Shown one piece after another: positions 11,319 to 19,943 of a stretch of DNA of 64,000 bases. The DNA lies in NCBI RefSeq assembly GCF_000737195.2, contig NZ_JALM01000038.1, forward strand, positions 1-64,000, given 5' to 3'. This DNA is from Sciscionella sediminilitoris. Its GTDB lineage: Bacteria; Actinomycetota; Actinomycetes; Mycobacteriales; Pseudonocardiaceae. The position numbers and the translations under genes are program-made. The notes below the pieces were generated by a model that was not told the origin of the DNA, made no database searches, and saw nothing but the letters and a program-made list of their open reading frames with translations. The stretch's first letter is position 1. Every line of letters starts with the position of its first letter.

Positions 11319-12479
11319 TCAGTTCTCCCGCAGGGTGGCCGTCATCGCCAGGCAACCCGCCAGCAGCAGCACCGGAAGCACCAGTGCGAGGGCGAGCGAG
11401 CTCTGCCCGGCCAGCAGCCCGACGATGGGCGGGCCGAGCAGCACACCCCCGTAGCCGAGGGTGGAGGCCACCGCGACTCCCGCACTGCCGCCGAGCGCAC
11501 CCGCGCGGGCGATGCCGAGCGGGAACAGCGAGGACAGCCCGATCCCGGTGAGGAAGTACCCGGCGAGCATCACCGCGGTGTTCGGCACGAGCACCACGAG
11601 CTGGCCCGCGACACCGAGCAGGATCCCGGCCACCACGAGGGGGCGGGCACCGAAGCGGGCCGCCAGCGGCGTACCCGCGCTGCGGCCGATGACCTGGGCG
11701 AGCGCGAACACCGCGTACCCGAGCGGCAGCACTCCCGCCGCGGCCCCGGCCTGTTCGCGCAGGTGGATGCCGGACCAGTTGGCGATGGTGCCCTCACCGA
11801 ACGCGGCGGCGAAGGTGAGCGCGGCGGCCGCGAGCACCAGCCACAGCACCCCGCCGAGGTGCCGGTGCCCCGCGGCGTGCGGTTCCGGGGAACCCGGCCG
11901 CCACAGCCCCGGCGCGCAGGCCGCGAGCACCAGGGCACCGAGCGCGCCCACCCCCAGCAGGTGCGCCTCCACGGACACCCCGAGCGCGGACAACAGCGCC
12001 CCCATTCCGGCACCGGCGACGTTGCCCGCGCTGAACCCGGCGTGCAGCGCGGGCAGGATGGGCCTGCGCCGGTGCTCGGCGAGCTGCACCGCCGAGGCGT
12101 TCATCGAGACGTCGACCGCACCGTAGGCGGCGCCGAAGGCCAGCAGCAGGGCGAGCAGGACCAGCGGTGATCCGGCGAGCCCCGGCAGCATCACGGCCCC
12201 ACAGAGCGCGAAGCCGGCAAGCAGGGCGACCGGGGCGGGTGCGTGTTTGCGGCACCACCAGCCGATCAGCGGCATGGCGGTGAACGCGCCGATCGCGGTG
12301 CCGATCAGGGCCACCCCGAGACCGCCGTTTCCCGCGCCGACGGACTCCTGCACCTGGGGCAGCCTGCTCGTCCAGCTGGCGAACACCACGCCGTCCACGA
12401 CGAACAGGGTGGCCAGCGCTCCCCTGGCCGCGAGCTCAGGCCTGCGGCAGGGTGACTGTGGAAGGGTGCTCTCGGTCAT
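11319..12479 (-). CDS. MFS transporter
   Basis: A 386-residue, very hydrophobic major facilitator protein with roughly 12 membrane segments. It begins with a short cytoplasmic tail, then ALATLFVVDGVVFASWTSRLP, the pattern seen in the YbjJ-like group of poorly characterised sugar or drug MFS proteins. The ATG at 12479 has AGGAGC ahead of it and lies inside the end of the CocE hydrolase gene (44-nt overlap), so it is the last gene of the dop-pup-prcB-prcA transcription unit. Any link to the proteasome is positional only. Confidence 0.85.
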   Translation of the reverse strand: MTESTLPQSPCRRPELAARGALATLFVVDGVVFASWTSRLPQVQESVGAGNGGLGVALIGTAIGAFTAMPLIGWWCRKHAPAPVALLAGFALCGAVMLPGLAGSPLVLLALLLAFGAAYGAVDVSMNASAVQLAEHRRRPILPALHAGFSAGNVAGAGMGALLSALGVSVEAHLLGVGALGALVLAACAPGLWRPGSPEPHAAGHRHLGGVLWLVLAAAALTFAAAFGEGTIANWSGIHLREQAGAAAGVLPLGYAVFALAQVIGRSAGTPLAARFGARPLVVAGILLGVAGQLVVLVPNTAVMLAGYFLTGIGLSSLFPLGIARAGALGGSAGVAVASTLGYGGVLLGPPIVGLLAGQSSLALALVLPVLLLAGCLAMTATLREN

Positions 12480-14034
12480 GGAACAGCTCCTGGTCGGCCG
12501 GATGCAGACTCAGCGCCGTGGCGAGCGGTTCGCCGGAGCCGGGATTGCGGGCGAACCTCGGGTGCGCGCCACTGGAGACCTGCACCCGGACCCGGTGCCC
12601 GGTGCGGAATCGGTACGCGGTCGGGCTCAGCCGCAGCTCGACCGGCGTGATGCCGTCCGGGCGGACGTTGACCAGGGCGTCGCAGATATTGGTCGAGCGC
12701 CCGCGCCGGTCCACATCGCAGAGCCGCACGAACACATCGGTGTCCGGCCTGCTCGACCGCAGCCACACCTTCGCGGTGACCTCGCCGATCACCTCGAGAT
12801 CCGCGGTCAGCGGCGCGGTCGAGAAGGTGAGCACATCCGGGCGTGCCTCGAGTTTGCGCTGGTCGAAGGCGCCCTTGCGGGCGGTGAGCAGCGGACCGCC
12901 CACCGAAGGGGTCGGATCCGCCGGGTCGTAGCGGTACCTGCTCGGCTCGCCGTCGGCCGGGTGCTCGGTGCCGAGGCTCCCGTCGCCGTGCAGGTAGTAG
13001 GACGTCGGCGAGTACCCGGGCGGTGGCCAGGATTCGAAGTCGCGCCAGCGGTTCTGCCCCAGCACGAACAACCGGACGGAGGCGCGCTGGGCCGGTTGCT
13101 CTCCCCTGGCGTGCGCACCCGCCCAGTCCAGGCCTTCCCGCAGCGCGGCGCGCATCCCGCCCATGGCGCCGTGCACCCACGGCCCGACGGTCAGCCGTGC
13201 CGGGGTGCCCGCCCCGACCAGCCGCCGGTACTCCTCGAGCTGGTCCCCGGCGAACAGGTCGTACCAGCCCGCCACGAAACTCGCCGGGATGCGGACCTCC
13301 TCGACCGTGGCACCGAGGTCTCCCCTCGCCCAGTGCGGATCGTCCGGACCGTGCGCGAGGGTCTCGGCGAAGAACGGCCACCGGCGGCCGAGCACCCGCA
13401 GGTCCGCCTCGCCGAGCGGGGCGGTGTTCATCGCCCGGACCACCGCGCGCTCGCGCAACCGGCTGCGCAGCAACGCGAAGGACTGCTCCTGGGTCGCGGT
13501 CTGCACCGACCAGCGGAACAGCCCGTCCAGCGAGTAGGGCCGGGTGAACCCGATGGTCAGCCGCGCCGAGGTCACCTGCGGCACCATCGCCTTGACCTGC
13601 GGGGCGTCCGCGGCGATCGCCCACTGGGTGAACCCGAGGTAGCTCGGCCCGAACAGCACGACCCGGCCGTCGTACCAGGGCTGCCGCTCCAGCCAGTCCA
13701 GCACCGCGAGCCCGTCCTCGCGCTCGTTGACCTGCGGTGCGAACTCTCCACCGGAACCGAAGGTGCCCCGGGTGCTGACCACGAGCACCTGGAAGCCACG
13801 CTCGGCGAACACCCGCCCGATGCCGTTGTCGATCATCGGACCGCTGCGCCCATAGGGGCAGCGGACCAGCACGGTCGGCAGCTCCCCCGGGGCGTGCGCG
13901 GGCGTCCAGTGATCGGCGAGCAGCACCACGCCGTCCGGCATCGGGATGCGCTGATCCCGGTGCACGTTCACCTCACGGGTGTGCGGTGCGGGAAGCCGGA
14001 GGAACCGTTCGACGAAATGGCTGGCGAGGGTCAT
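12436..14034 (-). CDS. CocE/NonD family hydrolase
   Basis: A 532-residue alpha/beta hydrolase of the X-Pro dipeptidyl-peptidase S15 / cocaine esterase type. The nucleophile motif GPSYLG places Ser131, after [12 protein letters not shown] near residue 32 and the [10 protein letters not shown] oxyanion segment near 89. The C-terminal half is the jelly-roll (galactose-binding-like) domain with the family's [16 protein letters not shown] block. It hydrolyses an ester or acyl-Pro bond in an unknown substrate. No signal peptide is visible. The start codon overlaps the prcA stop (ATGA), so it should be translated with the proteasome alpha subunit. Confidence 0.88.
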   Translation of the reverse strand: MTLASHFVERFLRLPAPHTREVNVHRDQRIPMPDGVVLLADHWTPAHAPGELPTVLVRCPYGRSGPMIDNGIGRVFAERGFQVLVVSTRGTFGSGGEFAPQVNEREDGLAVLDWLERQPWYDGRVVLFGPSYLGFTQWAIAADAPQVKAMVPQVTSARLTIGFTRPYSLDGLFRWSVQTATQEQSFALLRSRLRERAVVRAMNTAPLGEADLRVLGRRWPFFAETLAHGPDDPHWARGDLGATVEEVRIPASFVAGWYDLFAGDQLEEYRRLVGAGTPARLTVGPWVHGAMGGMRAALREGLDWAGAHARGEQPAQRASVRLFVLGQNRWRDFESWPPPGYSPTSYYLHGDGSLGTEHPADGEPSRYRYDPADPTPSVGGPLLTARKGAFDQRKLEARPDVLTFSTAPLTADLEVIGEVTAKVWLRSSRPDTDVFVRLCDVDRRGRSTNICDALVNVRPDGITPVELRLSPTAYRFRTGHRVRVQVSSGAHPRFARNPGSGEPLATALSLHPADQELFHDREHPSTVTLPQA

Positions 14035-14831
14035 GCCTCGCCGCCGCCCTCGCTCTCCGGTTTCTCCTCGGCGTCACTCGTGTCCGCGGAAGGCAGCAGC
14101 CCGGTCAGCGCCGCGCCGGTGATCCGGCGGAAGGTGCGCCTGCTCCGCTGCCGGTCGAGCACCGCGACCTCCAGCTTGTCCAGCTCGGGAAGCCCGGTTC
14201 CGCTCGGCTTCGCCGTGCTGGGTCCACCGTTACCGGTCGCACTCGTCCCGCCGTTGCCGCTCGCGGCAGCGCCGAGACCGCGCACGGCCACATCCACGGC
14301 GTGCGCCAGATCCATGTTCTCCGCGTAGGTCTCGCCCAGCTTCGCCGAGATCGGTTCCGTCTGGCCGCCCATGACCAGGAACCGCGGTTCGTCCACGACC
14401 GATCCGTCGTAGGTGACCCGGTAGAGCTCGTCACCGCCGTACTCGGTGCCGACCTGGGCGATGCACAGCTCGACCTCGTAGGGCTTGAGCTGCTCGGTGA
14501 AGATCGCCGCGAGGGTCTGCGCGTACACGTTGGTGAGCTGGCGCGCGGACACATCCCTGCGGTCGTAGGCGAATCCCCACATGTCGACCTGTTTGATCCC
14601 GCCCCGGCGCAGCGCCTCGTACTCGGAATAGCGGCCTGCCGCGGCGAACCCGATGCGGTCGTAGATCTCCGAGACCTTGTGCAGGGTGGTCGAGGGGTTC
14701 TCCGCGACGAACAGCACTCCGCCCGCGTAGGAGAGCACCACGACGCTGCGCCCGCGCCCGATTCCCTTGCGCGCGAGCTCGGAGCGCTCCCGCATCAACT
14801 GTTCCGGCGAGGCGTACAGCGGCATACTCAT
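14031..14831 (-). CDS. prcA: Proteasome alpha subunit PrcA
   Basis: A 266-residue alpha subunit that forms the outer gating rings of the 20S core. The N-terminal gate [18 protein letters not shown]-like segment and the [20 protein letters not shown] core are diagnostic, and the catalytic Thr of beta subunits is absent as expected. The C-terminal tail is about 40 residues of Ser/Thr/Gly and acidic sequence. The ATG at 14831 follows GAGGTG; the ATG at 14825 (MPLY) is also possible. It lies 153 bp after prcB, a gap containing a possible coupled small ORF. Confidence 0.97.
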   Translation of the reverse strand: MSMPLYASPEQLMRERSELARKGIGRGRSVVVLSYAGGVLFVAENPSTTLHKVSEIYDRIGFAAAGRYSEYEALRRGGIKQVDMWGFAYDRRDVSARQLTNVYAQTLAAIFTEQLKPYEVELCIAQVGTEYGGDELYRVTYDGSVVDEPRFLVMGGQTEPISAKLGETYAENMDLAHAVDVAVRGLGAAASGNGGTSATGNGGPSTAKPSGTGLPELDKLEVAVLDRQRSRRTFRRITGAALTGLLPSADTSDAEEKPESEGGGEA

Positions 14832-14908
14832 GACCGCACCTCGCTAACGCTCGGCTTGGTCATTCGCCAAGACTGCTGTGTCCTTGATTCGCTCGCAAGC
14901 TCGCTCAT
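14828..14908 (-). CDS. Possible 26-codon ORF coupled to prcA, within a repeat-like element
   Basis: Between prcB and prcA an ORF runs from ATG at 14908 to a TGA at 14828 that overlaps the prcA ATG as ATGA. A purine-rich AAGGGGG sequence precedes it. The product begins [16 protein letters not shown] and has no recognised domain. The underlying DNA is built of GAGCGA/GCGAGC-type blocks and ends GCGTTAGCGAGGTGCGG, which resembles GC-rich intergenic repeats common in Pseudonocardiales. The ORF may therefore be a by-product of a mobile spacer element that supplies translational coupling. Confidence 0.35.
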   Translation of the reverse strand: MSELASESRTQQSWRMTKPSVSEVRS

Positions 14909-14984
14909 GAGTTACTACCCCCTTCGGTGACCGGGTCGTGTGGTCGATCGCCCCAGATTCCAGATTCCGGCACGCGCCCCGCCC

Positions 14985-15845
14985 TCACTCGCCGCGCTCG
15001 CGCCGGTCGGCGACGACCGCTTCGGCGACCGCCTGGACCTGTTCCTCGGGCAGCTTCACGGCGCCGTCCTCGGCGGTCACGGTCGCGATGGTGGGGTAGA
15101 TCCCGCGCACCGGGTCCGGTCCCCCGGTCGCCGAGTCGTCGTCGGCCGCGTCGTAGAGCGCTTCGACGGCGTGCCGCACCGCGGTCTCGGCATCCGCGTC
15201 CGCGTCGTAGAGCTTCTTCAGCGCCGACTTCGCGAACAGCGAACCGGAGCCGATCGCGTGGTAGCCGCCGTGTTCCTCGTAGCGGCTGCCGATCGCCTCG
15301 AAGGACACGATCCGCCCGCCGCGGGCCGGATCGGCCGCCTCGGTGTCGAAGCCGACGAACAGGGGCACGGCCGCGAGCCCCTGCATGGCCATCTCCAGAT
15401 TGCTCCGGACCATGGTCGCCAGCTTGTTCGTCTTGCCGTCCAGGGACAGTGCGACGCCCTCGATCTTCTCGTAGTGCTCGAGCTCGACCGTGTAGAGCCG
15501 GACGATGTCCAGACCGAGGCCCGCGACACCGGCGATGGCGACCGCCGAGTACGCGTCGGTCACGAACACCTTGTCGATGTCCCGCTGGGCGATCAGGTTG
15601 CCCGAGGTCGCCCTGCGGTCCCCGGCGAGCAGCACCCCGCCGTTGAACTTGAGCGCGACGATCGTGGTGCCGTGCGTGACCTCCTGCTTGCCGAGCCCCG
15701 AGGACATCTCCGCCAGGCCGCGCGCACCGGGCAACAGGTCCGGTGCCTGCGTGGCGAGGAACTCGCTGAACGAGGAGGTAGCCGTGCTCATGTACGCCGC
15801 GGACAGCGGACCGGTCGGCGCCTGCGGCCGCGAACTGCTCTGCAT
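14985..15845 (-). CDS. prcB: Proteasome beta subunit PrcB
   Basis: A 286-residue precursor of the catalytic beta subunit. Processing before Thr60 in EVTHG|TTIVALKF removes a 59-residue propeptide and exposes the N-terminal nucleophile Thr; the following FNGGVLLAGDRRAT and GVAGLGLDIVRLY segments are typical. It hydrolyses pupylated proteins inside the 20S barrel. The ATG at 15845 follows AAGGGAG; the ATG at 15791 would give a shorter propeptide. It lies 60 nt after pup in the dop-pup-prcB-prcA order. Confidence 0.97.
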   Translation of the reverse strand: MQSSSRPQAPTGPLSAAYMSTATSSFSEFLATQAPDLLPGARGLAEMSSGLGKQEVTHGTTIVALKFNGGVLLAGDRRATSGNLIAQRDIDKVFVTDAYSAVAIAGVAGLGLDIVRLYTVELEHYEKIEGVALSLDGKTNKLATMVRSNLEMAMQGLAAVPLFVGFDTEAADPARGGRIVSFEAIGSRYEEHGGYHAIGSGSLFAKSALKKLYDADADAETAVRHAVEALYDAADDDSATGGPDPVRGIYPTIATVTAEDGAVKLPEEQVQAVAEAVVADRRERGE

Positions 15846-15905
15846 GTGCTCCCTTATGACTGGTGCTTACCGGTGATCTTGCCGAAACTCCCGCGCTCGC
15901 GGGCC

Positions 15906-16100
15906 CTACTCGCCGCCCTTTTGCACGTACGCGCGCACGAAGTCCTCGGCGTTCTCCTCGAGTACGTCGTCGATTTCGTCCAGGATCGCGTCCGTGTCGT
16001 CGCCGAGCTGCTCACGCCGCTCCTGACCGGCCGCACCGCCGCCTTCGACCTCGTCGTCACCGTCGCCGCCGCCCTGGCGGGTCGTCTGTTCCTGCGCCAT
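15906..16100 (-). CDS. pup: Prokaryotic ubiquitin-like protein Pup
   Basis: A 64-residue intrinsically disordered tag. The N-terminus MAQEQTTRQGGGDGDD and the helical Mpa/Dop-binding segment DDTDAILDEIDDVLEENAED (residues 34-53) are characteristic, and it ends VQKGGE. The C-terminal residue is already Glu, so deamidation of Gln by Dop is not needed before ligation by PafA; Dop would act mainly as depupylase. Lys61 is the only lysine. The gene lies between dop and prcB. Confidence 0.97.
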   Translation of the reverse strand: MAQEQTTRQGGGDGDDEVEGGGAAGQERREQLGDDTDAILDEIDDVLEENAEDFVRAYVQKGGE

Positions 16101-16183
16101 CGCGCCCTCCCGGTCGTTCCGAGTTACTACCAAGACAGTACCGAGGGGGACCGACAAGGACCTACACCCTCGAACCGTCGTCT

Positions 16184-17677
16184 TCAGTTGTCGGTCAGTG
16201 CCTTCAGCAGGTCCTCGGCGGTCTCCGAACCCTCGATCAGGCCTCCGACGTGCGATTTCGTCCCACGCAGCGGCTCCAGGGTCGGGATGCGCACCAAAGA
16301 TTCCCTTCCGATATCGAAGATCACCGAATCCCACGATGCGGCGGCGATCGAGTTCGCGTAGCGCTCGAGGCAGCGGCCGCGGAAATAGGCGCGGGTGTCC
16401 TCGGGCGGCGAGGTGACCGCGTCGAGCACCTCCTGCTCGCTGACGATGCGCTTCATCGAACCCCTGGTGACCAGCCGGTTGTACAAGCCCTTGCCCAGGC
16501 GCACGTCGGAGTACTGCAGGTCCACCATCTGCAGCCGCCCGGAGGCCCAGCCGAGCCCGTCCCGGGCGCGGTAGCCCTCCAGCAGGCGCAGCTTCGCGGG
16601 CCAGTCCAGCCGGTCCGCGCACTCCATCGGGTCCTTGGCCAGGTCCTCCAGCACCTCGCCCCACACCCGCAGCACCTCGGCCGAGGCGTGGTCGGAGCGG
16701 TCCAGGTGCTCCTCGGCCAGCTCGTAGTAGGCGTTCTGCAGGTCGAGGCCGGTGAACTTGCGCCCGTTCGCCAGTTCCACGGTGGCCTTGAGGCTCGGGT
16801 CGTGGCTGATCGTGCGCACCGCGCGGACCGGGTCGGCCAGCCGCAGATGGTCGAAGCGGACCCCGCTCTCGATCAGGTCGAGCACGATCGCGGTGGTGCC
16901 GACCTTGAGGTAGGTGGAGTACTCGGCGAGGTTCGCGTCGCCGATGATCACGTGCAGCCTGCGGTACTTGTCCGCATCGGCGTGCGGCTCGTCGCGGGTG
17001 TTGATGATGCCGCGCTTGAGCGTGGTCTCCAGGCCGACCTCGACCTCGATGTAGTCGGCGCGCTGGGACAGCTGGAAACCCTCACCGTCCCCGGCGACCC
17101 CGATGCCGACCCGGCCCGATCCGGTGACCACCTGGCGGGAGACGAAGAACGGGGTCAGCCCGGCGATGATCGCGGTGAACGGGGTTTTCCGGCCGCACAG
17201 GTAGTTCTCGTGCGTTCCGTAACTGGCCCCCTTGCCGTCCACGTTGTTCTTGTACAGCTGCAGCTGTGGCTGCCCGGGAACGGTGGCCGCCTTGATCGCG
17301 GCCTCCTCCATGATCCGCTCGCCCGCCTTGTCCCAGATGACCGCGTCGCGGGCATTGGTGACCTCGGGCGCGGAGTACTCCGGGTGCGCGTGGTCGACGT
17401 AGAGCCGGGCGCCGTTGGTGAGGATCACGTTGGCCGCACCGAGGTCGTCGTTGTCCTGGTCCTGACCGGAGGAGCCGGGCGCGCCGAGATCGAATCCGCG
17501 CGCATCGCGCAGCGGTGACTCCACCTCGTAGTCCCAGCGGGCCCGCCGTGCCCTCGGGATGTCCGCAGCCGCCGCGTAGGCGAGCACCACCTGCGTCGAC
17601 GTCAGGACCGGATTGGCATTCGAGTCGCCGGGGACCGCGATGCCGTATTCCACCTCTGTGCCGATGATCCGCCGCAT
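16184..17677 (-). CDS. dop: Pup deamidase/depupylase Dop
   Basis: A 497-residue enzyme that removes Pup from substrates. It starts [15 protein letters not shown] (ATP-site Glu in GTEVEYG) and has [14 protein letters not shown] with catalytic Asp95. A loop of about 20 residues rich in Gly/Asp (about 61-80) is the Dop loop that separates it from PafA. The [19 protein letters not shown] core is intact. It is the first gene of the dop-pup-prcB-prcA unit. The ATPase gene (mpa/arc) that normally precedes dop is absent; a divergent GNAT gene lies there instead. Confidence 0.96.
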   Translation of the reverse strand: MRRIIGTEVEYGIAVPGDSNANPVLTSTQVVLAYAAAADIPRARRARWDYEVESPLRDARGFDLGAPGSSGQDQDNDDLGAANVILTNGARLYVDHAHPEYSAPEVTNARDAVIWDKAGERIMEEAAIKAATVPGQPQLQLYKNNVDGKGASYGTHENYLCGRKTPFTAIIAGLTPFFVSRQVVTGSGRVGIGVAGDGEGFQLSQRADYIEVEVGLETTLKRGIINTRDEPHADADKYRRLHVIIGDANLAEYSTYLKVGTTAIVLDLIESGVRFDHLRLADPVRAVRTISHDPSLKATVELANGRKFTGLDLQNAYYELAEEHLDRSDHASAEVLRVWGEVLEDLAKDPMECADRLDWPAKLRLLEGYRARDGLGWASGRLQMVDLQYSDVRLGKGLYNRLVTRGSMKRIVSEQEVLDAVTSPPEDTRAYFRGRCLERYANSIAAASWDSVIFDIGRESLVRIPTLEPLRGTKSHVGGLIEGSETAEDLLKALTDN

Positions 17678-17744
17678 GCCACCACCCTACGGCGTTCGGC
17701 GACGGTTACCATCCACCACATCGCCTACTGGGGAGGCAACCGGG

Positions 17745-18317
17745 ATGACCACGGACACCGCGATCACGATCCGTCCCGCCGACGCCGCCACATGGCCGGA
17801 TGTGGAGTTCCTGCTCGACCGGCCCGGTGCGGTACGCGGCTGCTGGTGCATGTTCTTCCGGCTGAGTTCCCGCGAGCTGCGGGACAACGGGGACCGGGGC
17901 AACCGGGCGGCGTTGTGCTCGCTCGCCGAGCAGGGCGCCGCTCCCGGACTGCTCGCCTACCGGGACCGGACCGCGGTCGGCTGGGTTTCCATCGCCCCGC
18001 GCGAACAGTTTCCCCGGCTGGACCGCTCCCCGGTGGCCAAGCCCGTGGACGACACCCCGGTCTGGGCACTGACCTGTCTGTTCGTGCCACGCGAAGCGCG
18101 CGGCACCGGAGTGGCCCGGGAACTGGTGCGCGGCGCGCTCGAGTACGCCCGAGAACAGGGCGGCTCCTGCGTCGAGGCCTACCCGGTCGACGACACGCTG
18201 GGACCGGTGCACCCGGACCACGCCTACCACGGGTGGGTCAGCCTGCTGCTCGGTTCCGGGTTCACCGAGGTCGCGCGGCGTACCCCGAAACGGCCCGTGC
18301 TGCGCAGGCGAATCTGA
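17745..18317 (+). CDS. GNAT family N-acetyltransferase
   Basis: A 190-residue acetyltransferase-fold protein. After ITIRPADAATWPDVEFLL it has the actinobacterial CWCMFFRLSSREL segment near residue 34, and the acetyl-CoA-binding motif near 120 (VPREARGTGVARELV, i.e. the R/Q-x-x-G-x-G/A loop). The substrate is unknown. The ATG at 17745 follows GGGGAGG; the upstream extension into dop is ignored. The Nudix gene starts 13 nt downstream, so the pair is likely cotranscribed. Confidence 0.8.
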   Translation: MTTDTAITIRPADAATWPDVEFLLDRPGAVRGCWCMFFRLSSRELRDNGDRGNRAALCSLAEQGAAPGLLAYRDRTAVGWVSIAPREQFPRLDRSPVAKPVDDTPVWALTCLFVPREARGTGVARELVRGALEYAREQGGSCVEAYPVDDTLGPVHPDHAYHGWVSLLLGSGFTEVARRTPKRPVLRRRI

Positions 18318-18330
18318 GAACCTTGCGGGT

Positions 18331-18840
18331 ATGGCTGACGAACAGGTGGCGCTGTTCACCGAGGACGGGCTCCCGGACGGTTCCGCCCCGCGTTCGGTGA
18401 TGCGGGCGCGCAGACTCTGGCACGCGGCGACCTTCGTGCTCCCGCGCTCGGTCGACGGCACCCGGATCTACGTACACCAGCGCACCTTCACCAAGGACGT
18501 GTTCCCCGGCCTCTTCGACTGCTGGGCGGGCGGGGTGCTCGCGGCGGGCGAATCCGTTGCCGAGGGCGCGCGCCGGGAACTCGCCGAGGAGCTCGGGGTG
18601 CGCGGGGTGTCCCTGGAGCCGCTGTTCAGTTTCCGGTTCGAACCGACGCGCTGCCACTGTCACTGTTTCGAGGCGCGCACCGACGGGCCGTTCACCTGGC
18701 AGCCCGAGGAGGTCCGGGACGGCGGCTGGCGCACCCTCCCGGAACTGCGCGCGATGCTCGAGGATCCGGCCACCCCGTTCGTCACCGACGGCCGCGCGGC
18801 CCTCGAGCGGTGGCTCAGCCTGCGGAAAGCCGCGCCGTGA
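18331..18840 (+). CDS. Nudix hydrolase (YfcD/IDI-like)
   Basis: A 169-residue Nudix-fold pyrophosphohydrolase. The Nudix box begins at GGVLAAGESVAEGARRELAEE and continues LGV near residues 70-93, with all catalytic Glu residues present. The RRLWHAATFVLPRS and YVHQRTFTKDVFPGLFDCWAGG context resembles YfcD and isopentenyl-diphosphate isomerase-like members, whose substrates are uncertain. It lies in tandem with the GNAT gene and overlaps the end of the convergent lipoprotein gene by 26 bp. Confidence 0.85.
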   Translation: MADEQVALFTEDGLPDGSAPRSVMRARRLWHAATFVLPRSVDGTRIYVHQRTFTKDVFPGLFDCWAGGVLAAGESVAEGARRELAEELGVRGVSLEPLFSFRFEPTRCHCHCFEARTDGPFTWQPEEVRDGGWRTLPELRAMLEDPATPFVTDGRAALERWLSLRKAAP

Positions 18841-19393
18841 CAGCCGGGGCGAGCCGCTGCACGGCCTCGGCGGCCTTGGACCGCTGCTTCGCCTCCACGA
18901 GCACCACGCTCAGGGTTCCGGCCCGTGCTCCGGCGAATCCGCAGTCCTTCGCGGTGCACCAGCTCTGCTGCCGGTCGAGGCCGGACTGGGCGGAGACGGC
19001 GAGCCCACCTCCGCAGTCGTGCGCGGCGAGCCGGCCGGTGAACACGTACTGGTAGATCTTCGAACCGGTCGGGTAACTCCACGCCGCCACCGGTTCGGCG
19101 CGTCCGGCGTCCCTGGCGAGGCAGTCGGGCAGTCGCGGAGCCGGATCGGCTGCCGCCTGGCGCACACCTTCCTCGCGCACATCGGCCGGGCGCAGGGTGA
19201 CGTCCGTGCGAACCTCGTTCACCGGACTGACCGGGGTCGAACTCGGCGCGCTCGCCTTCACCGGGCCAGGAGCCGCCGGTTCCGCGGTGGAATACTCGTT
19301 CAGATCCCGGTTCGCCCGGTCATTGCATCCCGTCGCCACGACCGCGAGCACGCCCGCCGACGCGGCGAGAACCACGAGCCTGCGCCTGCGCAC
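18815..19393 (-). CDS. Putative lipoprotein, unknown function
   Basis: A 192-residue exported protein. The n-region MRRRRL and a hydrophobic stretch lead to VVATGC, a lipobox with lipidated Cys23, followed by a Pro/Ser/Ala-rich linker to about residue 60. The globular part has three or four cysteines and no recognised domain. It starts at a GTG at 19393 preceded by GAGGGAGGG. The function is unknown; the location predicts the outer face of the membrane. Confidence 0.7.
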   Translation of the reverse strand: MRRRRLVVLAASAGVLAVVATGCNDRANRDLNEYSTAEPAAPGPVKASAPSSTPVSPVNEVRTDVTLRPADVREEGVRQAAADPAPRLPDCLARDAGRAEPVAAWSYPTGSKIYQYVFTGRLAAHDCGGGLAVSAQSGLDRQQSWCTAKDCGFAGARAGTLSVVLVEAKQRSKAAEAVQRLAPAVTARLSAG

Positions 19394-19472
19394 GTGCCCT
19401 CCCTCATCCGGATCCGCTGCTGTGCGCGGTCACCCTAACGCTTGACGGATCCGGTGCCCCGGCCCACCTACG

Positions 19473-19943
19473 ATGCTCATCGTGACTCCGATCAGCATCG
19501 TCGCCGCGGAACCGGACCATGCCGAGCCGCTGACCGCGCTGATGCACGCATCCTCGGCCTATCGAGGCGGGTACGCCGCGATACTGGAGGGCTACCAGCT
19601 TACGCCGGAATACCTCGCCCGGAACCCCACCCACCTCGCCTTGTCCGGGCAGGAGATCCTCGGCTTCTCCAGCCTGATCCCGGAGCCACCGGAACTCGAC
19701 CTGTTGTTCGTCACCGACTCCGCGCAGGGCCTCGGGATCGGTGCCCGCCTGGTGACCCACCTGCTCGACCGGGCCGCACAGCGCGGCATGACCGCGGTAC
19801 GGGTCGTCTCCCATCCGCCCGCCGCGGCGTTCTACCGGCGGATGGGCGCCCGGCAGATCGGCACGGTCCCGCCGCGCCCGCCCAGGATCGACTGGCCGCG
19901 CCCCGAGCTCGTCTTCGACCTACCGGCTCTTTCAGCGGGATAG
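19473..19943 (+). CDS. GNAT family N-acetyltransferase
   Basis: A 156-residue acetyltransferase-fold protein. The acetyl-CoA loop is VTDSAQGLGIGARLVTHLL near residue 75, followed by AAAFYRRMGARQIG, the usual motif B. The N-terminal half (HASSAYRGGYAAILEGYQL) contains the substrate region; the substrate is unknown. The start is uncertain between ATG at 19473 and GTG at 19482. No ribosome site is visible, and a TACGAT hexamer overlaps the ATG, so leaderless initiation at 19482 is possible. The 3' end overlaps the CoA-transferase gene by 12 bp. Confidence 0.75.
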   Translation: MLIVTPISIVAAEPDHAEPLTALMHASSAYRGGYAAILEGYQLTPEYLARNPTHLALSGQEILGFSSLIPEPPELDLLFVTDSAQGLGIGARLVTHLLDRAAQRGMTAVRVVSHPPAAAFYRRMGARQIGTVPPRPPRIDWPRPELVFDLPALSAG

